In this document: positions 1-11,462 of the stretch, in pieces
Position numbering within the stretch: position 1 is the first letter of the stretch
Layout of the letters: the number at the start of each line of letters is the position of its first letter
Origin: Aureobasidium sp. EXF-3400
Taxonomy: Eukaryota; Ascomycota; Dothideomycetes; Dothideales; Saccotheciaceae
DNA length: 64,000 bases
NCBI GenBank assembly: GCA_024195585.1
Contig: SWBL01000110.1
Coordinates: 80,278-144,277 of the forward strand
Direction: 5' to 3'
Notes under the pieces: model-generated
Database searches by the model: none
The model's input: the letters and a program-made list of their open reading frames with translations, nothing else
Told to the model about the DNA's origin: nothing
Position numbers and translations under genes: made by a program

Positions 1-2080
1 TGGGGCTCTTGGCCTCAACTGCGTCGTTTCGCGAAGGGCTCAAATTTCGTGATAGAACAGGCTGGCTGGCTGCTTGCATGGCCCAAGATTCATCACTATT
101 GCCACCACCATTGGAGTCGTTCGAACGCTTGGAAGGGGAAGTACCACGGCCAAATCTAGAGGGTTGCTCGGATGACGAAGTGTGGTGCTCACTCATACGG
201 CGGAAGAGCTTTTGTGTCTTCTGAGAGAGGGCCGCTCGAACACCTCCATTGCCACTAGACTGTGGCTTGATTGGAGGCCCCGGTTGAAAGATCGATACAT
301 TGTTGGCTGCTTGCAGGGCCGTCGTGAGGTTCGGTGTAGTCTCTGACCGTTCCATGCGTTGTGGATATGAGTTGGAAGATCTTGAAGTGGAATTGTGCCT
401 CTGCAGTGAGGCTGGTGGTGTCTGGTTCAGTGCAAGATTGGGTGTAGTCTCGGAGCGCTTTATCTGGAAACGCGTCTTATCGTTGCTTTTTGGCAGCAGC
501 GCCCACTTCTCCATCGTCTTTTGACCTTTTCGTGACACGCGGTCGTTTCCCTGATCATTGTAAGGCATGCTTCTAGCTGGTGAGGGATTGCGACGGACTT
601 GGAATCTGGACGGTGTGCCCTTGAGGATGCTACCCCCATTAGGATACGAACTGTCTGTTCCTGCACTGCTAGTCCGGGCACTATCAGATTGCTCATAATA
701 CTCGTCTTCCTCGTCAGTCGAAGAAAGAGATATACTATGTCTGTTGAGCCATCCAGCGCCATTCAGGGGGTGCTTGTGTAGCTTGTTCAGATCGTTGATG
801 CTTGGTGTCTCGGGAGTGTGTAGTAGTGCTGCATGCTTTGCGGCGTTAGGAAGACTTTTAGACATTCTGCGCTGCACATCTGCTGAGCCGTTCATGTAGG
901 AGTCTTGAAGAACGCTCGTGCTTGCACTGTCTGATGTCGGAGGCAACAAACCTCCGCCGAATGCTGAACCCTTGAGCGAGGGTGTTCGTTTTTGAGTGGT
1001 CTGTGAGGGTGCAGTGAAATATGCCGGTCGCTGAGTACGAGCGGCACCCAAATGTGAGTGCGGCAAATGCTTCTCTGTGCATTGATCAGATGATTGTGGT
1101 GTTTGCACCTGAATCCAAGACTTGATATCACTATCTGAGACATGCTTGCTGCCAGCATTCCGTGAGATATTGTCTAGTTGGCTATCAGGGAGATCAGGCT
1201 CGTTGTCCTCGTGCTTGCCAGATTTTACGCTTCTTGGGAGGTCGTAGATGCTAGGGAAGCTGCTCTTGCTCAAGACACTCAGGCATGGGGAATCTAGCGT
1301 GTCAATATCCGAGATAGACTTGTCGATGTCCTCCTTCTGCGACGTCAAGGATGCGAAGCTTTTGACGGCATGCAGTATCGGCTTTGGTTCCAGGTAGACG
1401 CTTCGCAAAGCGCGTGTGGTTGGTTGTTGGTCGCCCACAAAGGAAGGTATACGTCGTGCTGAAGAGGATCTCGTAAGTGATTTGTTGTCAGCCTTTGGTG
1501 GCGAAAGGACAGTTCGTGGACAAGGTGAGACAGAAGAAGCGCGCGATATCTCGGGGATCTCTGGTTGATTGCAAGAATCATGTTGAAGATGCTGTATTTG
1601 CTCAAGCCTCTCTTCCAGATCACAGATGATGGAGACAGCCTCTTGCACAGCTTCGTCCCGATGCTCCAGTTCCTTGACCAGGCTATCGTTCAGTTCGAGA
1701 AGTGTAGCGTTCTCTTCTGAAAGTCGATCTGCATCCTCGGCGCGTGATGCCAATAGTTTACAATCTTGTTCCAGTTTCGCCATTCTCTCTCTGCAATGGA
1801 AGAGTTCGAGCTTCAAATCGAAGTTGAGTTTTGACAGCTTGTCCAGTTTATCCATGCATTCGCGAGCGCCTAGGGATGCTGTGGTATTCGTAGGGTTATG
1901 GGTCTTATTAGGTGTGGTCGTTAGGTTGTCGTTGGCGGACGACCTTGCTTCGTCGAGGAATAAATCATCATCCAGGTTCGTCAATCGCACAACAGAATCC
2001 GAGCGACGTGAGCGGGTGTTGGGGTTTGCGCGACGCGCCTGCAGGCGGTCGAGAAGGTATGGAGATGCCGGGTTAGTCAT
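1..2080 (-). CDS. Centrosomin N-terminal motif 1 (Cnn_1N) protein, C-terminus outside the window
   Basis: The reading frame is open without a stop from the ATG at 2080 down to base 1, so about 693 residues are visible and the C-terminus is missing. The start begins MTNPASPYLLDRLQ. Residues about 73-160 form a charged coiled coil containing KLNFDLKLELFHCRER, which matches the Cnn_1N motif of centrosomin-type proteins. In animals and fission yeast (Mto1) this motif recruits gamma-tubulin complexes to centrosomes, spindle poles or cytoplasmic nucleation sites. The rest is Ser/Thr/Pro-rich and looks disordered. Microtubule organisation is inferred from the motif alone. No intron is needed in the visible part. 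The frame was checked at several places including the left edge. Confidence 0.72.
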   Translation of the reverse strand, partial: MTNPASPYLLDRLQARRANPNTRSRRSDSVVRLTNLDDDLFLDEARSSANDNLTTTPNKTHNPTNTTASLGARECMDKLDKLSKLNFDLKLELFHCRERMAKLEQDCKLLASRAEDADRLSEENATLLELNDSLVKELEHRDEAVQEAVSIICDLEERLEQIQHLQHDSCNQPEIPEISRASSVSPCPRTVLSPPKADNKSLTRSSSARRIPSFVGDQQPTTRALRSVYLEPKPILHAVKSFASLTSQKEDIDKSISDIDTLDSPCLSVLSKSSFPSIYDLPRSVKSGKHEDNEPDLPDSQLDNISRNAGSKHVSDSDIKSWIQVQTPQSSDQCTEKHLPHSHLGAARTQRPAYFTAPSQTTQKRTPSLKGSAFGGGLLPPTSDSASTSVLQDSYMNGSADVQRRMSKSLPNAAKHAALLHTPETPSINDLNKLHKHPLNGAGWLNRHSISLSSTDEEDEYYEQSDSARTSSAGTDSSYPNGGSILKGTPSRFQVRRNPSPARSMPYNDQGNDRVSRKGQKTMEKWALLPKSNDKTRFQIKRSETTPNLALNQTPPASLQRHNSTSRSSNSYPQRMERSETTPNLTTALQAANNVSIFQPGPPIKPQSSGNGGVRAALSQKTQKLFRRMSEHHTSSSEQPSRFGRGTSPSKRSNDSNGGGNSDESWAMQAASQPVLSRNLSPSRNDAVEAKSP

Positions 2081-2825
2081 GTCGCGTAGAATGTCGTGAA
2101 GTGTTAGGTGGATGCAGTTTCAAGCATGCTTTAGATAGTTATGTGAGAGTTCAATACAAAGTGACGAAAGTCGACGAAGAAGCGGTGGTGACAAAGAAAG
2201 ACGAATTCAAAGACATGCGAAGTGTGAGTAACGGCGAGTTAGAACGTGAGGGTCGGTGTGTGGGCTTGGACTGGTCAGATAGATTGATTGAGCAGATAAA
2301 CTCGACCGTTGGAATGCAGTCGTCGCTGGAGCAGCAGAGACGTTTTACGCAGCATCCAGGCTGACTTTGTACGGTGCACAAAGAGTTCGAGGCAAACTTG
2401 CGCCTGCTAAATGCTGGAAGAATACTGCGAGATATTCCTTGAAAGACGGCCAGGCACAGGAAGGGACCATCACTTTCACAGTGCAGCCGAACGCCCATCA
2501 CAATGCAACCTTCCAGAAGCCGCACGAATGACATGGCCGAACACACATCAAGGTCGACGCTAACTGACAAGCCCCCGCAGTTGGCGCCCGAAAGAGTTTC
2601 ATCCCGCCCTGTTGCCCTCTTGTTGCCTTCATGATGGCTTCTTGTATGATCCTATGACAAGTGTTCTGAACAGATCTGTACATTTTCAAAGGACCAGTCG
2701 AGAGACATGGGCTCAAGGAAGGAGACGGAGACTGCTTGTGAACGCAAGCCATCTACGTTCTGGACATTCTTCAAGTTATGCAAATCATCTTCGACGCATG
2801 TGCGTTTGCAGAATATACCTCCTTC
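2081..2825. other. Intergenic region, no gene seen
   Basis: This stretch lies between the start of the Cnn_1N gene and the stop of the Dsc2-like gene, both on the minus strand. It should hold the promoter of the former and the 3' end of the latter. I see no coding frame with convincing composition, no tRNA and no clear repeat. Confidence 0.5.
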
Positions 2826-3674
2826 TCAAGATCCCCTAAACTGGTCCAAAAGCTGTCCACCAATAGTCCTCCTTCTGCCACCATCACTCTCTTCAACTCT
2901 GGACCCACTAGCCGTAGCAGCCTCTCCCTCCATACGTCTCCTCAGCCCTTCAAACCTCTCTCTTTCTCTCTTTCCAGCACTCAGATCCGGGATTCTCCAC
3001 GTCGCCGCTCCGGGCAGTATTTCTCTTCTGTAAGCATAGCCCACAAGCCAGCCCACTGCGGCAACAATAGCAGAACCAGGTAGTTGAGAAAGCGCAAGTT
3101 GGAGAGGAAGAAGGTAGGATGTAGATTTCGAGGTCAAGTTAATCGCTGACGAGGAGTGTGGCGAGTCGGTGGCTGAGAGTTGGTATTTGTACATGTAAGG
3201 GATAGCGGCGTGGTATTGGGCGAGAAGAGCGAAGACGATGGCCGTGGGGCCGGCAGGGAGGTAGTTGATGTTGTAGAAAGAGAGCGGTCGGATGATGAGT
3301 ACGAGGAGGAGAGGTGGAAGCAGAACAGTATAAGGCAGGGTCGCGAGAATAAATGACTGTATTACTCGATTCAGTTACTGGTAGCAATGGAGGTCGAGTA
3401 CTGGACTTACTGCGAACTTGCGCGAACCCCAAAGACGTTCAATGATGCGTAACTGGTAGAGGGTCATGGCCGAGAACAAGACCTCTGTCGAGTTGGTATA
3501 GACCAGCGGCCAGGTGAGGCACCGCCAGAATTGTCTGTAGTCGGAGATGTGCGGCCTGACCATGATCCAGAACAAGTGCTTGGTGTCGGTGATGCTGGCC
3601 ATGAGCGATGCCGCCACTACCGCCATGACCAGATACTTGGATAGCGGTGCATTGCTGAACCCGGATGCCAGCAT
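2826..3674 (-). CDS. dscB: Dsc2-like rhomboid-fold subunit of the DSC Golgi E3 ubiquitin ligase
   Basis: Two exons, 3411-3674 and 2826-3356, flank a 54-bp GT-AG intron (3357-3410) and encode about 264 residues. The N-terminus MLASGFSNAPLSKYL, followed by PHISDYRQFWR and then NSTEVLFSAMTLYQLRIIERLWGSRKF, matches fungal Dsc2/UBAC2-like pseudorhomboids. A later QLALSQLPGSA segment is also typical. Several hydrophobic segments are visible. In fungi the DSC complex sits in Golgi and endosome membranes, cleaves or ubiquitinates membrane substrates, and activates SREBP factors under low oxygen. The first ATG upstream of this conserved start is out of context, so 3674 was chosen. A C-terminal UBA domain, present in several Dsc2 proteins, is not evident; the protein ends soon after a basic, acidic-mixed tail. 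Confidence 0.75.
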
Positions 3675-4207
3675 CCTGTTGCTGCAAATGTCTTGTTGTC
3701 TTGTGTTTGGACAAGTTGTGTACAAAACGATGGTAGATCGTCTGGAAACCGACCTGGCAAGAGGGACACCATGTCACTTCCCCACAAAACGTCAGACGCT
3801 CCGCAACTCGTCCTATCCGCCGCCATGATGCTACTATATAAGAATGCACAATACAAAGAGCAGAGCATATCAAGAAGATAAAGATGTGATAAGTAGCTAT
3901 TTGTACTGTATAATAATGATGTTCCTTCGGAAATGAAGTCAGCAGAATGCCAATTCTAGGCAACCCCGAAGCAATGAACGCCTCTCCTCTGCGTAGCGAG
4001 AGAATACCTGCCAGTTTACCCAATACAAAAGAAAAAAGAAGTGAAAAACATGAGCAGTGGGAGTGCATCGTTCATGCACATTGCTCGGGTATCCGTGTTC
4101 CCAAATTCCTTCCTCCCATAATGCATTTCCGGCATTTGCTGAAACCAAATCATCTTACTACCGCCGCCTCGTTCGTAATCCGTAATCGTCAGTCTTCGTC
4201 CCCAATA
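3675..4207. other. Intergenic region, no gene seen
   Basis: This is the upstream region of the Dsc2-like gene and the 3' flank of CDC4. No coding frame with convincing composition and no RNA gene was recognised. Confidence 0.45.
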
Positions 4208-7200
4208 CTAGCCTCCTGCTGCAGCTGCCTGCACTTCTGCTGTTGCGTCGATGTCTTCGATTTCGCGTCCGCGTGGGTCGACCACAATTCGGTGACCTCT
4301 TTTGTTCTCAGGTACACCATCTCGAGCTGCTCCAAAGTCCAGCACCTGCAACCAGTCAGCTTCTGTTACAACATGTCATATCACTTTGCACGTACCTCGA
4401 TGTAAGTAAGGTTATTCCTTTGCACCGCAGCAACACACCTTCTCTCGTCGAAACGGACTTGCCATACTCCACTAAGGTCTGAGAGCAAGTCGCGCAAACA
4501 CTCACCTGTGCTGATATTCCACATTTTGAGGGTACGGTCTGAGCCACTGATGACCTTCTGGTCATCGTGCTGGAAGCATGTAATCGCTCCAGTATGTGCT
4601 GACAAGATGGATTGACAGTTTCCATTGTCAGGGTCCCAGATACGCAAGGTACTGTCTGCAGCAGCACTAACGAGGCGTCCATGGCTGAGATCCAGAAGAC
4701 CTACCAGGGATGTATGGCCATCGAGGTTGAACAGGCAGTTGCCTGTTTCAAGAGACCAGACCTTGACCAAGTTATCCATCGACCCTGAAATACATCGTCC
4801 TCTGTCATGGTCAAGGACTACACTGTAGACCTTTTGGGTGTGTCCTGTAAGTCGATGCACCATATCGCCAGTTGAAATCTTCCACACTCGGACGGTACAG
4901 TCATATGAACCACTAACAAGAGTGTCGCCATGTGCTGCAATAGCGCGAACCGAGTTGTGATGGCCAGTAAGTACACGCAGAGAGTAGGGGTTATCGCTGT
5001 CGTTTGCTGGAGGGCCAGCTTGATGAATTTGGGGATCGCCAGGACGAGGAAGCTTCCAGACTCTGAGAGTTGAGTCACGCGAACCAGTGATGATCAACGG
5101 CTCTTTTGGCATCATGATAGGCGAGCCATCGGCAGCCGTGCCAATCTTCACAGGCTTCAATATTACCAGACAACGAACAGTAGAGGTGTGGCCTTGGAAA
5201 GTCTGTAGACATTTGCCAGAAGGAATGTCCCAGATGCGAACAGAGCGATCTGTTGAACCAGACACAAGTGTGTCACCTTCGTACTGCAATGCCCAAACGC
5301 CGCCTTCGTGGCCCTCAAGCTTCCTTCGCAATACACCAGTTCGGGTATCGTAGACATTGATGTTTGTGTCGTCGCTACCGGTTAAGATCTTGTCTGAATC
5401 AAAAAGTAAGCAAGTTACGACATGGCGATGATGAGCGCGGAAGGCCAGATGATGCGGCTTTGCCTCAGAGTCCATCCAACTTTTTGCGATCATGTAGTGT
5501 CTTTGGTAGATAGACTTGAAGAGATGCAAGTTAGTTAGACTTGGAAGGCCAACGTCTGGTTTGGGCACGGCTTTGGCAGCAGCGCTTGCGTAAGCCATGG
5601 GACCTTGTGCTGTTTGGAAGTCGCGCAACCAAAGAGGGGAATGGTCTTGGCGTCTGGACACCTTCCGCTTTTGTCTCTTGTGACCACCAGTGCTACTCGT
5701 TGCTTTTCTCTTGGTTCTTGTGATACGCAGCGACGCGGAAGAGCCCGCATCGTCACTGCTGACCGAAGGAGCGGCCAGAGGACTTAAAGGCTCCAGCTCT
5801 ACGACTCTAGAGACCGAGCGGGTCGACGTTGCTTGTCCCAAGTCTTCTTCGTATCCATCGAGAGAAGGTGCCTGCCATGCCCAACCCTCGCGTACTGCAC
5901 GTTCAATCTCGCCCTCAGGCAAGTTGAAGCCATCCCTGTCCAGAAGTTCTTTCCATGCTCTTTCATCCGAATCAATCAAATGCCTCCACTTTTTCGATAC
6001 TTGAGCCGCACGACAGAGACTCTTGACGTCCAAGAATTTTGTGATCTGCAAGCCCAATTCTACCGGTAGCACGTCGAACGGATCGCACTTCAGTGCTGGA
6101 TTGACGAGTGAGGCGACGGTTCGTAATGTTTTCTTAGTAGAGCGTCTGAGCATTTGATACAAAACGTAAGACTGCATCTCCTCAGGTAAAGCGTCGTAAG
6201 CATCGATCATTGTAGGAACGTCCATCAGCGTCAAAGGAGGTTGGTTGGTTTGGCGAGTGTGAGACTGGGACTGGACGGTAGCCTCACTGGAGCTAGCAGG
6301 GGCATCCGGTTGATCGGTCATCATGCTGTCTTCGAGGTCCAGTCTAGATACTTGACTGGCATTTTCATCGTCGGCATCGCGAGTTGATAGTAGAAGCTGA
6401 TGGCTGCGAGCCAGGTTTGCAGCAGCTGTGACGGGAGACAGACTAGGGCTTGGAAGGCTGGCATCCTGTTGTGAGCCACTTAGCAGACCCGCAGGTAGCG
6501 GTCGTGGTTGCTCAAGTCGAGGGTAAGGGTTATCGACAGGTTCGAGATCACCCTCTGCAACTGGTGGAGTGGCAGTAGCAGCATCCCTGTCGAAAGAGTG
6601 ACTAGGTCCTGCAACGGACGCCTTTTGTTTTGCATGTTGCTCTTGCCATTCACGGGCTTTTTGGGTTAGAGAAGACACTCGCTGCTGCTCGCGGTCATTT
6701 GCTGGGGCAGCATCAGTGTCTGGTGTTACTGGCATGGGACGACTTGTAGTCTCTGAGATTGAAGATTGTTCGTCGTCGGCAAGTGGGTATGTGATACCAG
6801 AGCGGGTTCGTGACAGTAGCGAGCGAGGATGTCTTTTGCGACGGTGTAGGCTTGCTAGCTCTGCAGCCTCGGCGAGACTGGGTGGTGAAGCGGGCCTTTT
6901 AGGCGGGGGTGGTCGGAACTCCTGAGCTCGGGTAGGTGTGTGATGAGTTTGGGTCGAAGCCTTCTGGCTGCGAATGATACCATTGGATTGTTGCAGCTGT
7001 GCTTGCTGTTGCTTGTACTAATCAAACTTGTTAGTGGTAGACCGGTCAGCACATGGTGAGAGCTTAAGGTACCTTGTCGAGTGACGACTGAACGTTCTGT
7101 GCCTCCTGGTAGACGAGTGGGGTACCTCCAACGTTGAGAGAGAAACGCTGCAGCGAAGAAGGAGTGGGGGTAGAGGCGAGGGGATATTGCTTGGGGTCGC

Positions 7201-7432
7201 GGCTGAGCATGTCCCTGGGTGGTCGGATAAGTAGAGGAGGGAGGGTGACAGTGGTTGTCGTAGTTGTCGTCACGACCGTCTGCTGGGTAGCGGGAGCAAA
7301 AGCCACATGGGCCATGGTGGTATAGGGCGACATGTCTTGGTGATGGTCGGGCGACGCGGGAGCGGTGGTGAACGAGGCCTGGGTGCTGCGTATCGTCGCC
7401 CTCGTGTGGTCGTGACGGGCTGGGGGATCCAT
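4208..7432 (-). CDS. cdc4: Cdc4-type F-box/WD40 substrate receptor of the SCF ubiquitin ligase
   Basis: Three exons are supported: 7073-7432, 4396-7017 and 4208-4345, with introns of 55 bp (7018-7072) and 50 bp (4346-4395), giving 1039 residues. The start at 7432 has A at -3 and G at +4. Residues about 1-400 are low-complexity and disordered. The F-box (FDVLPVELGLQITKFLDVKS) lies near 434-480, and a WD40 propeller spans about 640-1000 with repeats ending in VRIWD, LRVWK, VKVWS and LRIWD. In yeasts Cdc4 binds phosphodegrons and targets Sic1, Gcn4 and other proteins for degradation in the nucleus. The last exon, beginning VLDFGAARDG, is easily missed because the frame runs into a stop just inside the final intron. 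Orthology to Cdc4 rather than other F-box/WD40 proteins rests on the SLCRAAQVSKKW F-box and overall layout. Confidence 0.9.
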
Positions 7433-8422
7433 GCTGTCGTCGGTCCTCGAGAGATGCCACGGACGGATGGCTGCTTCAATATTGCTACCGCCGTCGACAG
7501 GCAGGACGGTCTCGTGCAAGCAAGCCCCAGAGCGTGACGACAGATCAACGCACGGGGATGCGAAGGTTGCAAACACGCCCGCGTTGCTGAGATGGTTCTG
7601 GGCTGGTGGCTCCTTTTGTTAGAGTAGCATCGTCTCTGGGGAAGCAGGCAGAAGCGTCGAGTATCTTGATGTCGCCGATGTTGGTTGCGTCGGTCAGGAA
7701 ACAGGCCGTTCGCTGCCTGAGTCGCTTTGTCCCAAGCCTTCCTTCCCACTTGCCTGTCGTTTTGCGGAGAAAAAGCGCCACCGCCTGCGAGCCAAGCGAC
7801 CACCAACGACTACGAAAACTTTGCCCAAGCCTGCATAACCTAGTATTTTTTGTCCCTCGTCATGCCCTCTCTTGTCTCGAATGTCTAATCCGCTCTTTAC
7901 CGATCATCCTCTGCTTACCTTGAAACTTGCTGCCAACATCCACACATTTCTTTACTTGATATGGGTATTCTGGGGTATAAAGCTCTGTTCGTCTAGAAGC
8001 TCGAGCGAGATACCGCGTAAAGTGATCACGATCATGGGATCGGCATTTGCCTGGATAGGTAACAATTCCTTTCAGCAAACAACAATCTGTAAAAACCCAG
8101 ATCAGACAAAAGTGCACGCTCTTATCACAACGGTGAGTTGTTTGTAATGTACTACGCATTCGATTGCTATCGACTCGTGTAAGAAGCGCACTGGCTGTAC
8201 TCAGAGCCAGCGACTTTGAAGCTATCTTCATTTTGTCCATCTCTGTCCGAAAGAAAACACAAGAGAACTGCCACAACAAAGACCCTCATCATGACCACCT
8301 TTTATCCCGCAAGAAAACAAGACTTTTGATAGACAGTCTGACAAGACACTCCTGCTGTTGCATCATCTAGACTCTTCGTCCAAAGCCCACAATGGCTTGA
8401 TGGATAATTAGTAGAACAGACT
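7433..8422. other. Intergenic region: CDC4 promoter side and 3' flank of the YTH gene
   Basis: No gene was recognised. Short ATG frames upstream of CDC4 on the minus strand could act as upstream ORFs if the leader is long, but this is not shown by the sequence alone. An in-frame extension of CDC4 upstream of 7432 would need a GTG start, so I rejected it. Confidence 0.45.
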
Positions 8423-11400
8423 TTACTCGTTGTCAACAAGCGTGGACACCCAGTGGGGCTTCTTGTTACCTTCCTCCTGCTCATAGTCGACACCTCCGAG
8501 GCTGGAAGAAGGACGAGGGGTATCGATGTGCTGAGCAAGCTGGATTCTGGCAGCCAAGGGACTGCTGTCAGGAGTGCGAAGCTTCTCAGGAACCTGTCCG
8601 AAGCCATAGGTAATCTTGCTCTGAGAACCGACACGGCTAGGTGTGGAAGGGAGGCGGACGCCGTGGCGAGTGGGCGTGCCATAGAGCGAGTTGTCCAAGG
8701 GACTGGTAGTCAGCTCATACAGGCTGCGCGACTGGCTGACAGGCGTCTTGGGCGGAACAGGCTGAGGAGGAGTCACGGAGTTGGAGTTGTACGACCAAGT
8801 GCTGACGTTGTGCATGAAGCGATTGTTGGGCATAGTACGTGGAGTGCTGAAGCTGTGGTGCTCCGAGTAGAGGGCAGAGTCTTGCTGAGCAACGGAAGGC
8901 TTGCGTGGAGGAGGCATCTCGAAAGAGATACGGTTGTTGCCACCTTCGTTGAAGATCGAGCCAGACTTGCGTTGAACGATCTGTTCGTTGCTAGCCAAGC
9001 TTGTGCCGACAGTGGCAGAGTTGCGCATGACGGGAGGCACATTGGAGCTCTGCATAGTGTGGCCGCTCTGAGTCTGAGCAAGCGAGTTGGATCTCTCAGC
9101 GCGGGGACCTTGGACCCAAGACAGCGAGTGAGATGCCTCGGCACGGGAGCTCTGAGCCTGAACCTGGCCCAGCAAGTTGGACTTCTCTGCGAGGGAATTC
9201 TCTGTGCTGGCAAGCTTCTTGTGAGGAGTGACAGGCACCGTCTTTCCATGAGCATCCGGGGCAGTAGTCATGGTTCCATCGGCGTACTTGAGGACAGGCA
9301 AGATCTGAAGTTCAGGCTTGCCACGGTCACGGTGCTGCTCAGACGATGTAGCGTTGGACTCAGCGCAGACAGTCTCCTTGCCCTCCTGCTTGGCAACTGA
9401 GCCTTGCATCGACGCAGGCTGGGTTCTGCCGTCGGACTTGCCATTCTCCATGGTTCCTCTACGAGTGGGTCTGTAGGTTCCACGACCACGGTAGCCTCCA
9501 CGACCGAAGAACTTAGGACCCATAGGAGGAACTGTAGCAATCTTACTATGCTCCATAGCACGACGGAAGAAGTCTGCAGTAGGTGCAGCAAGCAGATTCT
9601 CAATGTGAGGTGCCTCCACGTAGGCCTTGACGACCTCACGGCCGGTGCCTTCGGTATAGCTGAGAAAAGATTAGTATTGAGTAACTCAAGACCATAGAAT
9701 AGAACCAACTTACTACATTCCGTTCCACATCTGAGTAATCGATTGCTGGTCGATCTTGCCCTCGACAAGAGGAATGACTTCCTCATAGGGGACCAGCTTG
9801 TTGTACGTCCACGAGATCATCATGGAGCTTGGTGGCGTCAGTTTGAGTCAACGACTTATGAACAAGATAACTTACCCTTGGACCTTGACCCACTTGCCAG
9901 TCTCCTTGTCCCAGAAGTCCGTCTTGACATCGGGATCGAAAGCTTGAAGCTCTGAAAGACCGCAAAAGTGCTTGCTGAGCAATGTTAGCAATCATAGCGA
10001 ATAAGGAACAAAACAGTGTCACGAACCTGCCGGGCATTGACCAGAGGAACAGAGTCTTCATCGAGGGGTCCTCGCGGTTGGTGTGCAGATCCATGATGCG
10101 TGTCATGACGTTCTGGTTTGTGGCCCAGAATCCAGTCTGATGCGACATAAGAATGTCATCGAGGTTGGGGCATTTGATGGCAACCACTTGCGACTTTGAC
10201 ATGGTTAGTTGAGTGATGCCGGGAAGGTGTGTAGATTTGTACTTACGCCATAGGGCATTGAGTAGTGGTCGGGGTTCATACCACTAAGGATCGAACTGGC
10301 GCCTCCAAAAGTCTCGAAAGAGTGGTTGTTGTTCTGAGCACGAACCTGCTTGAAGATGCGAGGTGCCTGCTTCTGAACCCAGACGGTTGGAGGACCTGAA
10401 GGACGAACATACTCTACTTCCTTGGCGGCATCAGAAGGAGAATTGGTGACCTGTGGCTTCTTGGGAGCATTGGGTGAGGCAGGATCCTGAACCATAGGCT
10501 TTTCAACCTGGTCAGCAGCAAGGGTCTTCGACGAAACAGATGAGTCTTGCTTAAATGGGCTCAGTTGAGAGCCAGTGGGAAGAGCAGCAACGCTAAGAGG
10601 CTTTTGCTGGATTTGGGTAGTAGACATGTCGACAGAGTCAGAGACACTCTGCTGGGGAAGGTCAGAGACGTCCGAAGAACCACCATGATCGTGTGAGTGG
10701 GGAGCAGCCAGAGGTGAGCGTGTCTGAAGTGGAGATGAGACAGACGCCTTCTTGTCGTCAAGATCGAGAGGCTTGACAAGAGCACCAAGACCAGGGATCA
10801 TGAAGCCAGTGGGTTGAGGAGTGAATGGAACACGCGAGACACCAACGCTGCGGGTAGCGCTTCCAGAAAATCCAACGGGATCAACGACACGATGATTGCC
10901 AGTGTTGTCAGTGGCGCCAGTGAAACCAGGCAGCGTGTTGCGAGCATGGGTGTGGTGGGCAGCTCCGTCAGGACCTGAAAGGCTGGGTCTTGTCAGTGAG
11001 ACTTACTGTGTTTGCACAGACTAAACACGATGCTTACCCAGCAATGTTGTTGAAAGGACCGGAGCCAAAGCTTGTAGCCATGGCGGGCATGCTTGCGTTC
11101 TTGTTGGTTTGGTCCTGATCACTGGTGATTGCAGAAGGTTCAGAGTTGAACAAGGCCCTAACAGAATCACTGTCAAAGCTGGCGCGAGCGAGGTGCTGTT
11201 GAGCAAGACGCTGCACAGTTGGGTTGTGAATGATACGTCTGCGCTTGAACACCTCAAGGTAGTAATCAGTACCTTGGTTAACAGTAAGATAGGCGTGATC
11301 GGACGGGGCTCCAGCAGCCGAGCTACCGCTGTGCTGAGCAGTGGTGATCTCGCCAGTTGCAGAATCCTGGGGAGCTTCCTGAGAGTTGGAGGCCGAAGGC

Positions 11401-11462
11401 ACACCAGAGGTCAGCTTTGGCGAATTGAAGGGCGCCGAGCCGGCGGCTGTGGTTGGAGGCAT
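8423..11462 (-). CDS. YTH-domain RNA-binding protein (putative m6A reader)
   Basis: Six exons fit: 11038-11462, 10247-10982, 10027-10193, 9876-9974, 9714-9827 and 8423-9659, giving 925 residues; the introns are 48-55 bp. Residues about 388-525 align by eye with the YTH fold: AIKCPNLDDI, then GFWATN, then GSKHFCGLSEL, then DFWDKETGKW and ISWTYNKLVPYEEV. The GSxHFCG core and the three tryptophans that line the methyl-adenosine cage appear to be kept. YTH proteins bind N6-methyladenosine in RNA and influence decay, splicing or meiotic programmes. The first 387 residues and the last about 400 are disordered, with an RGG-like patch (GRGGYRGRGTYR) just after the domain. A 54-bp intron (11471-11523) just upstream keeps the frame, so an N-terminal extension starting near 11582 is possible. 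Confidence 0.75.

Noticed and set aside
7433..7576. Extended N-terminus for Cdc4
   Set aside because: It would require a GTG start, which nuclear fungal genes rarely use. The ATG at 7432 has a strong context.
8453..9400. A 315-codon open frame on the plus strand
   Set aside because: It is antisense to the last exon of the YTH gene and mirrors its codon pattern. It has no family motif.
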